Below are positions 7,607 through 15,643 of a DNA stretch of 15,643 nucleotides, piece by piece. The notes beneath the pieces were generated by a model. It worked only from the letters and a program-made list of their open reading frames with translations. It did no database searches and was not told the DNA's origin. This stretch comes from Betaproteobacteria bacterium (GTDB lineage Bacteria > Pseudomonadota > Gammaproteobacteria > Burkholderiales > SG8-41): NCBI GenBank assembly GCA_016177355.1, contig JACOVL010000116.1:1-15643 (forward strand). The letters run 5' to 3'. Position numbers and translations under genes: made by a program. Each line of letters begins with the position of its first letter. The stretch's first letter is position 1.

Positions 7607-7963
7607 CTAGCCGCTCGCCGGGCTGGTCCCGGCGCTGGAGGAGGCGTCGGTCTTGGACGATTCCTTGGTAGAGCTGTCCGTGGGTTTCGGGCTGCCCGCG
7701 GGCTTCGGGTTGTCCGTGGGTTTCGAGCTGTCGGCGGGCTTGTCCGGTTTCGCCGCCGGCTTCGAATCGGGCTTGGCGCCGCTGTTCCTGAAATCGGTCG
7801 CGTACCAGCCCGTGCCCTTCAACTGGAAGCCGGCCGCGCTGACCAGCTTGTTGAACGCACGCTTGCCGCATTCGGGGCATAGTGTCAGTGGCTTGTCGCT
7901 CATGCGCTGCAGAAATTCCTGCTGGTGGCCGCACCAGTCGCATCGGTATTCGTAGATCGGCAT
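7607..7963 (-). CDS. FmdB family zinc-ribbon protein
   Basis: A small protein of 118 residues. The N-terminal 50 residues are a zinc ribbon of the FmdB/CxxC_CXXC_SSSS family: MPIYEYRC at the start, Cys8-x2-Cys11 and Cys29-x2-Cys32, then FQLKGTGWYATDF at 47-59. The family was named for a suspected regulator of a formamidase, and its general function is uncertain. Residues 63-118 are a Lys/Pro/Ser/Asp/Thr-rich tail containing a hexapeptide repeat, longer than in many homologues. I chose the ATG at 7963 because MPIYEYRC is the invariant family start and GGGGAGAG lies just upstream; the open frame continues upstream but has no similarity. A TATAAT box about 25 bases upstream marks it as the first gene of the run towards nudB. 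Confidence 0.93.
   Translation of the reverse strand: MPIYEYRCDWCGHQQEFLQRMSDKPLTLCPECGKRAFNKLVSAAGFQLKGTGWYATDFRNSGAKPDSKPAAKPDKPADSSKPTDNPKPAGSPKPTDSSTKESSKTDASSSAGTSPASG
7670..7741 (-). repeat. 18-bp coding tandem repeat in the FmdB tail
   Basis: Four in-frame 18-base units encode the hexapeptides KPADSS, KPTDNP, KPAGSP and KPTDSS (residues 75-98 of the FmdB-type protein). The DNA units are similar but not identical. Variation in copy number between relatives would be expected. Confidence 0.75.
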
Positions 7964-7987
7964 GCTCTCTCCCCAACCTGAAAAAAC

Positions 7988-7993
7988 ATTATA
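7988..7993 (-). promoter_or_regulatory. Putative -10 box for the fmdB-DUF502-aspS-TPR-nudB run
   Basis: The minus strand reads TATAAT, a perfect -10 hexamer, 24 bases before the fmdB start codon. Transcription would start near 7981 and leave a leader of about 18 bases that contains the GGGGAGAG ribosome-binding site. The -35 region is poor. The 152-base divergent spacer also has to hold any promoter for the plus-strand citrate synthase-like gene; I saw no clear one for that direction. Confidence 0.5.
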
Positions 7994-8115
7994 CCTTAAC
8001 GAGTTAGCTCGCGTGATCGTACATGGGGGCAGTCGCTGGAGGATCAAGGCCTTGCTTCACAGGTGCCCTCGTTTCAACCGACAATAGACGATGGTTCCCC
8101 GCTGAGAGGACGGCT

Positions 8116-8991
8116 ATGGGCGAAGCAACCGGGAAGATCGAGATCCACCGCGGGCTGAAAGGCGTCTACTTCGACCGCTCGCGCGCGTGCTACATCGACG
8201 GGCGCGCCGGCGAGCTGCGCTATCGCGGCTACTCGATCCACGACCTCGCCGGGCGTTCGACATTCGAGGAGACCTGTTACCTGCTCCTCAAGGGGGCTCT
8301 GCCCACGCGCGCGCAACTGGACTCGTTTACCGCGGAATTGAAGGCGGCGCGAGCGCTGCCCGAAGCGGTTTTCGACGTGATCCGGACGGTCAGGAGCGCC
8401 CATCCGATGGACGTATTGCGCACTTGCGTGTCCGCGCTGTCCGCGTTCGATCCGGAAACGGCGGACAAGTCGCCCGAGGCGACGCTGCGCAAGGGCATCC
8501 GGTTAACCGCGCAAGTGCCGATGATCGTCGCCGCGCACGAGCACATCCGCAACGGCCGCGAGCCTGTCGCGCCCGACCCGCGGCTCGCGCACGCCGCCAA
8601 CTTCCTCTACCTGCTGAAGGGAAGAGCGCCGAGCGCTGACGCCGCGCGGCTGATGGACCTCGACATGGTGCTGCACGCCGAGCACGGCTCGAACGCCTCG
8701 TCGTTCGCGGCGCGCGTGGTGGCCGGCACCGAGGCCGATCTCCACGGCGCGATCACCGCCGCCGTGGCGGCGCTCGCCGGCCCGGCGCACGGCGGGGCGG
8801 CGGAAAACGTCATGCGCATGGCGCAGGAGATCGGCGACGCGTCGCGGGCCGCCGAGTACGTGAAGGCGAAGCGCGCGAACGGCGAGCCCGTGATGGGATT
8901 CGGCCACCGCGTCTACCGCGCCGAGGACCCGCGCGCGCGCCACATGCGCGCCGGGGTGGAGAAGCTCTCGCGCGAGATGGGGCCGGCGTGA
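8116..8991 (+). pseudogene. Citrate synthase-like gene, 5' part (broken)
   Basis: The 291 codons from the ATG at 8116 (preceded by GAGAGGA at 8104-8110) encode the large domain of a citrate/2-methylcitrate synthase of the shorter type of about 370-380 residues. Visible signatures are GLKGVYFDRS (13-22), YRGYSIHDLA (36-45), AHPMDVLRT (95-103), the first active-site His190 in AEHGSNAS, His225 in GPAHGG, and the substrate-binding GFGHRVYRAEDPRA at 261-274. The frame then ends abruptly after SREMGPA at a TGA. Intact relatives continue for roughly 25-30 residues before the catalytic Asp motif NVDFY, which here is in another frame (next entry). This piece therefore lacks the catalytic aspartate and should not be active alone. 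An assembly error is the main alternative. Confidence 0.85.
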
Positions 8992-9197
8992 ACGTGAACG
9001 TGGATTTCTACGCGGGGGTCGTCTATTTCCTCAACGGCATCGCGGACGACCTGTTCGTTCCGCTCTTCGCGGCGGGGCGCGTGCCGGGCTGGACGGTGCA
9101 GGTGCTGGAGCAGATCGAGAACAACATACTCATCCGCCCGCTCACCCTCTACGACGGCCCCGCGCCGCGGGAATACGTTCCGCTCGACGCGCGCTAA
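8988..9197 (+). pseudogene. Citrate synthase-like gene, 3' part (frame-shifted)
   Basis: This frame, open through a GTG at 8988, encodes the C-terminal end of the same enzyme: VNVDFYAG with the catalytic Asp, then DLFVPLFAAGRVPGWTVQVL and NNILIRP with the substrate-binding Arg, ending in YVPLDAR and a stop. It overlaps the stop of the 5' part as GTGA and is shifted by one base relative to it. Several tens of bases between the two motifs appear to be missing, so the break is an internal deletion whose length is not a multiple of three rather than a simple point frameshift. A tandem GTGAAC hexamer lies directly at the junction. Translation as a separate 69-residue peptide is formally possible but would not have a known function. 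Confidence 0.8.
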
Positions 9198-9234
9198 ACT
9201 CACTGACCTGTCGAGAACCGGCTGTTATCGATCT

Positions 9235-9513
9235 ATGTCTGACAAGTATTGGGGCCCCCTTGGTGAGCTAATGACCGAGGCCGAGATGCACGACTTCGGG
9301 ATTCAGGTTGTAGTGAATCAATTGCAGCGTGAGGGGTACGAGGTAGTTAACATTGTCACAGAACTCAACAGGTCCCCTCAGATCGTCGCGAAAACGGGCG
9401 GTCAGTTGGCGTTCATTAGTGTGCGAACGGCACCATATCCGAACAGCGGCCAGGCTCCCAGCCCTGCCGCGAAGAGCAGTAGCAGCAGGGAGCAGCAGGG
9501 GGTCAGTTCTTGA
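9235..9513 (+). CDS. Hypothetical protein, C-terminally replaced by repeat DNA
   Basis: An open frame of 92 codons starting with ATG at 9235, with no clear ribosome-binding site. Residues 1-70 look like a genuine protein: helical segment TEAEMHDFGIQVVVNQLQRE, then GYEVVNIVTELNRSPQIVAK, then GGQLAFISVRTAPYPNSG. The order G-Y-E-V, P-x-I-V-A, and hydrophobic-x-V-R-T resembles the core of PD-(D/E)XK nuclease folds, but the acidic residues expected at PD and ExK are Gln and Ser here, so this is a weak structural guess. From about residue 73 the sequence becomes low-complexity (Ala/Ser/Gln), and the stop TGA lies inside the first copy of the 46-bp repeat. The codons are visibly less GC-rich than in neighbouring genes, which suggests foreign origin. 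Function unknown. Confidence 0.5.
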   Translation: MSDKYWGPLGELMTEAEMHDFGIQVVVNQLQREGYEVVNIVTELNRSPQIVAKTGGQLAFISVRTAPYPNSGQAPSPAAKSSSSREQQGVSS

Positions 9514-9673
9514 CTTTACACTTGGTTCGACTCGATGGGGAACAGCAGGGGGTCAGTTCTTGACTTTACACTTGGTTCGACTCGATGGTGATGCAATGTC
9601 AAGAACTGACCTCAGGACACGTTAACTTTACACCTAATTCGACTCGATGGTGATGTAAGGTCAAGAACTGACC
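9493..9673. repeat. Cluster of direct and inverted repeats, MITE/REP-like
   Basis: A 46-base sequence is repeated exactly at 9493-9538 and 9543-9588 (50-base period). The 14-base arm GGTCAGTTCTTGAC occurs at 9501-9514 and 9551-9564, and its exact reverse complement GTCAAGAACTGACC at 9598-9611 and 9660-9673. A core TTTACAC....TTCGACTCGATGG appears three times (9515-9538, 9565-9588, 9627-9650). The layout is arm-core, arm-core-arm, core-arm, so only the middle copy is complete, as a hairpin from 9551 to 9611. From memory, similar GGTCAG...TTGAC ends occur beside REP-associated transposase genes. No transposase is present here, so it would be a non-autonomous element or its remains. Confidence 0.8.
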
Positions 9674-9734
9674 CTAGAGGCTCTAGAGGCTCTACTAGAG
9701 GCTCTAGAGGCTAGAGGACACGCTAGAGGACACG
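9674..9734. repeat. CTAGAGG tandem array
   Basis: Immediately after the last inverted arm, units built on CTAGAGG follow one another: CTAGAGGCT units, an interrupted CTA, further CTAGAGGCT and CTAGAGG units, then two exact 12-base units CTAGAGGACACG (9711-9722 and 9723-9734). Six CTAG tetranucleotides fall within about 55 bases. The sequence AGGACACGTT also occurs at 9614-9623 inside the preceding repeat cluster, which links the two. Confidence 0.8.
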
Positions 9735-9815
9735 TTCTCCACCCGCGAAGTGCTTGCGGCCCTCGCGAAACAGCGCAATGAGCGCGCCGCGCGCAAGCGC
9801 AAACAAGCCGCTTGA
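9708..9815 (+). pseudogene. 3' remnant of an unidentified coding sequence
   Basis: A reading frame opens after a TAG at 9705, has no ATG, and ends at TGA 9813-9815. Its last codons give TFSTREVLAALAKQRN and a strongly basic end RAARKRKQAA, with codon use like that of neighbouring genes and unlike the repeat array before it. The upstream part consists of two copies of the repeat-derived tetrapeptide LEDT. It looks like the tail of a gene whose front was lost or replaced by the repeats. I do not recognise the family. A 21-residue peptide from GTG 9750 is possible but unlikely. Confidence 0.35.
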
Positions 9816-9817
9816 CT

Positions 9818-9841
9818 GGTCCGCCCGCTCGCGGCGGGACC
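9818..9841. terminator. GC-rich hairpin between the coding remnant and pta
   Basis: GGTC CGCC, a 7-base loop, then GGCG, a one-base bulge and GACC form an eight-pair stem. It lies three bases after the stop of the plus-strand remnant and 56 bases after the minus-strand stop of pta, so it could end transcription from both sides. There is no T-run on either strand, so intrinsic termination is not assured. Confidence 0.3.
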
Positions 9842-9896
9842 TGCTTCTGATCGATGCGTTTTACGCGCAGTTCGGCGACAAGCTCCTGATACCGTT

Positions 9897-10868
9897 TCAG
9901 GCGCGGGCGAGGACGATGGCAGCGGTGGCGACGATGTCGTCCACGCTCGCCCCGCGCGAGAGGTCGCTGATCGGCCGCGCGAAGCCCTGCAGCACGGGGC
10001 CGATGGCGCGCGCGCCGGCGAGGCACTGGGTGAGCTTGTAGCCGATGTTTCCCGCGTCGAGGTCGGGGAAAACCAGCACGTTCGCCTGTCCCGCGACCGG
10101 ACTGTCGCCCTTCAACTTCCTCGCCGCCACCTCCGGCACGAGCGCCGCATCGGCCTGCAACTCGCCGTCTATGGCGAGCCCCGGCGCGCGTTCCCGGGCG
10201 AGCGCGAGCGCGCGGGTCACTTTTTCGACGCGAGCGTGCTGCGCGCTGCCCTTGGTGGAAAACGAGAGCAGCGCGACGCGGGGCTCTTCGTGCAAGAGCA
10301 TCCGGCAGCTTTCCGCCGAGGCGAGCGCGATGTCGGCGAGCGCCTCGGGATCCGGGTCCACGTTGACCGCGCAGTCCGCGTAGATAAAGCACCTCGCGGC
10401 CCCGCCCTCTCCGCCGGGAACGACCACCAGGAAAAAGCTGGACGGCGTGCGGATACCCTCAGCGAGCCCCACAGTCATCAGGCCCGCCTCGATTACGCGT
10501 CCGGTGGTGGTCGTCACGCCGGCGATCATCGCGTCGGCGTCTCCGGCCTTGACCATCATCCCGGCGTGGAACAAGGGCTTGCGCACCAGCCGCTCCGCGA
10601 CCTTCAGGTTCGCGCCCGGCCGGCCGGCCGAATAGAGGGCTGCGTAAGCCCCGAGCCGGGCGCTCTCCGCCGGATCGAGCACGGCGATTCCGTCGAGCGG
10701 CACGCCCACGCGCGCGGCGGCCGCGCCGAGCAGGATCGGTATCGCTATGCGCTCGTCCGCGAGCCGCCGCGCCGCGGCGACGATGCGCTCGTCATGCCCT
10801 TCAGGGAATACAAGACGCTTCGGCCTTGCACGCGCCTTCGCGATGCAAGCGTCAATGACGTCGTTCAC
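9897..10868 (-). CDS. pta: Phosphate acetyltransferase (single-domain Pta)
   Basis: A 323-residue protein of the short phosphate acetyl/butyryltransferase type, which interconverts acetyl-CoA plus phosphate and acetyl phosphate plus CoA in the cytoplasm. Family motifs run through the whole length: LVFPEGHDERI at 19-29, KAGDADAMIAGVTTTT at 107-122, LLSFSTKGSA at 200-209, VFPDLDAGNIGYKLTQ at 266-281 and GFARPISDLSRGASVDDIV at 295-313. It lacks the N-terminal regulatory domain of long Pta proteins. No ATG exists near the start; GTG at 10868 gives the usual opening (M)NDVIDACIAKA, but without a recognisable ribosome-binding site. No acetate kinase gene is adjacent. MaeB-type fusions and phosphate butyryltransferases share this domain, but length and motifs favour Pta. 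Confidence 0.92.
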   Translation of the reverse strand: MNDVIDACIAKARARPKRLVFPEGHDERIVAAARRLADERIAIPILLGAAAARVGVPLDGIAVLDPAESARLGAYAALYSAGRPGANLKVAERLVRKPLFHAGMMVKAGDADAMIAGVTTTTGRVIEAGLMTVGLAEGIRTPSSFFLVVVPGGEGGAARCFIYADCAVNVDPDPEALADIALASAESCRMLLHEEPRVALLSFSTKGSAQHARVEKVTRALALARERAPGLAIDGELQADAALVPEVAARKLKGDSPVAGQANVLVFPDLDAGNIGYKLTQCLAGARAIGPVLQGFARPISDLSRGASVDDIVATAAIVLARA

Positions 10869-10874
10869 AAGTGT

Positions 10875-11006
10875 AAGGCAGAAGGATGAAGGAAAACCGT
10901 TAGACTTAAACCCGTTAAATCGGGAGATCGGGAGGTCGTGAGATGGAGGTTTTTCCCTCTCCCGCTCTCGCGCCCTCCCGCCCTCACGGCCCTTGCCTTC
11001 TGCCTT
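10875..11006. repeat. Converging octamer arrays between pta and ssb
   Basis: The 146-base gap between pta and ssb is almost entirely repeat. AAGGCAGAAGG (10875-10885) and its exact complement CCTTCTGCCTT (10996-11006) bound it. Inside, the plus strand reads ATCGGGAG, ATCGGGAG, GTCGTGAG, ATGGAGG (10919-10949), then TTTTT, while the minus strand of 10955-10990 reads GCCGTGAG, GGCGGGAG, GGCGCGAG, AGCGGGAG, AGGG. Both arms fit an 8-base unit close to RKCGKGAG and point to the centre. On a transcript this would give a long imperfect hairpin. The same unit recurs after uvrA at 15621. Confidence 0.8.
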
Positions 11007-11014
11007 CCCGTTCG

Positions 11015-11473
11015 CTAGAACGGGATGTCGTCGTCCATCTGGTCGAACGCCCCGCCCTTCTTGGCGGCGGGCTGCGGCTTGCCGCCGCCGGATGCAGCCG
11101 CGGCCGGCTCGCGCGCCATCGGCTCCGAGCCGCCGCTCGCGCTGCGCCCCCCGAGGAGCTGCATGCGGTCGGCGACGATCTCGGTCGAATACCGGTCCTG
11201 GCCTTCCTTGTCCTGCCACTTGCGGGTGCGGATGCGGCCCTCGACGTAGACCGGGGAGCCCTTCTTCAGGTACTCGCCGGCGATCTCGGCGGTCTTGCCG
11301 AAGAAGGCGATGCGGTGCCATTCGGTATGCTCCTGCTGCTCGCCGCTCTTGTCCTTCCATTTTTCGGAAGTCGCGATGCGGATGTTGGTGACCGCGTCGC
11401 CGCTCGGCAGGTAGCGGGTTTCCGGGTCGGCGCCGAGGTTGCCGATGAGTATCACCTTGTTGACCGAGGCCAT
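11015..11473 (-). CDS. ssb: Single-stranded DNA-binding protein
   Basis: A 152-residue SSB that coats single-stranded DNA during replication, recombination and repair and recruits partners through its tail. Residues 1-108 form the OB-fold, with MASVNKVILIGNLGADPETR at the start, the HTEWHRIAFFGK strand at 49-60 and EYLKKGSPVYVEGR at 67-80. A flexible Gly/Ala/Pro linker follows, and the protein ends in the conserved acidic tip MDDDIPF that binds partner proteins. The ATG at 11473 has AGGAG six bases upstream. The start lies inside the last codons of the MFS gene, a 22-base overlap in a different frame. No canonical LexA box (CTGT-N8-ACAG) was seen nearby. Confidence 0.98.
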   Translation of the reverse strand: MASVNKVILIGNLGADPETRYLPSGDAVTNIRIATSEKWKDKSGEQQEHTEWHRIAFFGKTAEIAGEYLKKGSPVYVEGRIRTRKWQDKEGQDRYSTEIVADRMQLLGGRSASGGSEPMAREPAAAASGGGKPQPAAKKGGAFDQMDDDIPF

Positions 11474-12654
11474 GGCGGGCTCCTGGAAGAAGACAGTTGC
11501 AAGTATAACCAGATAACGAGCAGCGCCGCGTCGAACGCGGCGACACCCGCGGCGCCCCAGCGGCCGTAGAGGAAGCCGCCGGCCGCGGCGCCGAAAAAGG
11601 TGCCGAAAAACTGCAGGCTGGTGAACACCCCGATCGCCATCCCCTTGTTCCCGACCGGGGCATCCCGGGTGACGAGCGAGGGCAGCGCAGCCTCCAGTAC
11701 GTTGAAAGCGGTGAAAAAAACCAGGAGATGGCTCGAGATCATCCACGCGTTGCCGGTGAGCCACGGCGTCAGCAGCTGGCCGGCGAGCAGCACGGCGACC
11801 GCGCCCAGGACGGTCGTCCGGGTCCGCTCCACGCTGCCGGAACCGAGCACCGCCGGCAGCATCAGGACGAACGAGCCCAGCATCACCGGCAGGTACACCA
11901 GCCAGTGCTGGTCCGCCGGCAGGCCCGCCCGGCGCAGGTCGAGCGGCACCGCGATGAACAGCGCCATCAGCACCGCGTGCAGCGCGAAGATGCCGTAGTT
12001 GAGGCGCGCGAGCCGGGGGTCGCGCAGCGCGGCCATGAGCTGCTGCATCGCGGGCGTCCCGCTGCGGTGCGGACGTTCCGGGACGTCGGGGACGATGCCG
12101 TAGACCACGCCCATCGCCGCGAGCACCAGCACGCCGGTCATGATGAAGATGCCCGGCACGCCGATCGCGCGGTCGAGCCACGGCGAGAGCACCAGCGAGA
12201 GCGCGAAGGTGGCGCCGATGGTGGAGCCGATCATCGCCATCGCCTTGGTGCGGTGCTCTTCGCGCGTGAGGTCGGCCGTCATCGCCATCACCGGGGCGGC
12301 GATCGCCCCGGCGCCCTGCAGCAGGCGCCCCAGGATCACGATGTAGATGTGCTGGCCGAGCGCGGCGATGAAGCTGCCGGCGGCGAAGATCGCGAGCCCG
12401 GCGTAGATCACGGGCTTGCAGCCGTAGCGGTCGGACCACCAGCCGAAGGGGATCTGGAGCACCCCCTGCGTGAGCCCGTAGACGCCGATCGCGACGCCGA
12501 CCAGCGTCAGGTCGCCGCCCCCCGGCAGCCCTTCCGCGTAGAACGCGAACACCGGCAGGATCACGAACATGCCCAGCATGCGCAGCCCGAAGATGCTGGA
12601 GAGGGAGAGCGCCGCGCGCAGTTCTTCCGGGCTCATGCGGCCGCCGCTTTGCAT
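11452..12654 (-). CDS. Major facilitator superfamily transporter
   Basis: A 400-residue integral membrane protein with about twelve hydrophobic segments, the layout of an MFS transporter. The cytoplasmic loop between segments 2 and 3 carries motif A as GWWSDRYGCKPVI (G-x3-D-R-x-G-x-K). The half-to-half linker is PDVPERPHRSGTP. It resembles YajR-like drug/proton antiporters of proteobacteria, but the substrate cannot be inferred. The ATG at 12654 has no ribosome-binding site; an in-frame ATG at 12636 (MSPEELRAAL) is an equal candidate and would remove six residues. The 3' end overlaps the ssb start by 22 bases, so the two genes are probably co-transcribed. A divergent spacer of about 74 bases separates it from uvrA. 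Confidence 0.92.
   Translation of the reverse strand: MQSGGRMSPEELRAALSLSSIFGLRMLGMFVILPVFAFYAEGLPGGGDLTLVGVAIGVYGLTQGVLQIPFGWWSDRYGCKPVIYAGLAIFAAGSFIAALGQHIYIVILGRLLQGAGAIAAPVMAMTADLTREEHRTKAMAMIGSTIGATFALSLVLSPWLDRAIGVPGIFIMTGVLVLAAMGVVYGIVPDVPERPHRSGTPAMQQLMAALRDPRLARLNYGIFALHAVLMALFIAVPLDLRRAGLPADQHWLVYLPVMLGSFVLMLPAVLGSGSVERTRTTVLGAVAVLLAGQLLTPWLTGNAWMISSHLLVFFTAFNVLEAALPSLVTRDAPVGNKGMAIGVFTSLQFFGTFFGAAAGGFLYGRWGAAGVAAFDAALLVIWLYLQLSSSRSPPWPRSTR
11502..11507 (-). promoter_or_regulatory. Possible internal -10 box for ssb
   Basis: The minus strand reads TATACT about 29 bases before the ssb start codon, inside the end of the MFS gene. Together with the AGGAG site it could allow ssb to be transcribed independently. 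No good -35 hexamer is seen, so this is tentative. Confidence 0.25.
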
Positions 12655-12669
12655 GGGGAGTGAACCAGG

Positions 12670-12699
12670 TTGGGAAAAGACGGAAATCTTCGGTATATT
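12670..12699 (+). promoter_or_regulatory. Putative uvrA promoter
   Basis: TTGGGA at 12670-12675 and TATATT at 12694-12699 are separated by 18 bases, a reasonable sigma-70 pair with four and five of six consensus bases. Transcription would start near 12706. This lies in the divergent spacer shared with the MFS gene. No SOS box is visible, in contrast to the shared LexA-controlled uvrA/ssb control region of Escherichia coli. Confidence 0.45.
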
Positions 12700-12728
12700 A
12701 GCAGGTTTAGCTACGATTTCGTCCGACT

Positions 12729-15620
<2,892 letters not shown>

Positions 15621-15643
15621 GATCGGGAGATCGGGAGATGGAA
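15621..15643. repeat. Octamer repeat after uvrA, cut by the window edge
   Basis: Directly after the uvrA stop the sequence reads GATCGGGA, GATCGGGA, GATGGAA to the window end. This is the same unit, in the same strand orientation, as the left arm of the array between pta and ssb (10919-10949). The rest of the element would lie beyond the edge. Confidence 0.65.

Noticed and set aside
8970..9000. Programmed -1 frameshift joining the two citrate synthase parts
   Set aside because: No classical X-XXY-YYZ slippery heptamer is present, and a simple shift would still leave a segment missing before the catalytic Asp.
9493..9734. CRISPR array
   Set aside because: Repeats are few, adjoining or nested, with no equal-length unique spacers and no cas genes.
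11007..11024. Perfect CCCGTTC/GAACGGG hairpin at the ssb stop codon as a terminator
   Set aside because: It consists largely of the conserved codons for the SSB tail and no T-run follows, so it may be chance.
12655..12728. LexA/SOS box in the uvrA-MFS spacer
   Set aside because: No CTGT-N8-ACAG sequence is present on either strand.

Overview
The window looks like GC-rich chromosomal DNA from a betaproteobacterium, probably an uncultured or environmental one. This rests on gene content and order: a zinc-ribbon FmdB gene, a DUF502 gene, aspS and nudB in one run; uvrA divergent from an MFS gene and ssb; and nadA near an endonuclease/phosphatase gene and a cardiolipin synthase of the ClsB type. 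I recognise these blocks from betaproteobacterial genomes but could not run a search.

Region 1 (1-3536, minus strand): nadA (NAD biosynthesis), then an uncharacterised lipoprotein, an endonuclease/exonuclease/phosphatase-fold protein, and the first codons of clsB. The last three are stop/start coupled. A perfect TATAAT box lies upstream of nadA. Region 2 (3591-7993, minus strand): fmdB, DUF502, aspS, a periplasmic TPR protein and nudB, closely packed behind another perfect TATAAT box. The only sizeable gap, between DUF502 and aspS, is filled by an inverted array of heptamer repeats.

Region 3 (8116-9841) is the unstable part. A citrate synthase-like gene on the plus strand has lost an internal segment and its reading frame. 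It is followed by a less GC-rich ORF whose tail runs into a cluster of direct and inverted repeats resembling a non-autonomous mobile element, then a CTAG-rich tandem array, a coding remnant and a hairpin. No transposase is present.

Region 4 (9897-15643): a stand-alone phosphate acetyltransferase (pta), a converging octamer repeat array, ssb overlapping the end of an MFS transporter gene (all minus strand), and divergently uvrA on the plus strand, which lacks an ATG or GTG start. The octamer repeat recurs directly after uvrA.

Most genes are ordinary housekeeping genes: NAD synthesis, folate and nucleotide sanitation, tRNA charging, acetate metabolism, single-strand DNA protection and excision repair. 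The observations most worth following are the two converging short-repeat arrays with 7-bp and 8-bp units, the repeat cluster beside the broken citrate synthase gene, and the uncharacterised lipoprotein with an H-x-C-x-C-x-H motif linked to phospholipid synthesis genes. I did not find a clear new multi-gene system such as a defence island, CRISPR array or biosynthetic cluster.
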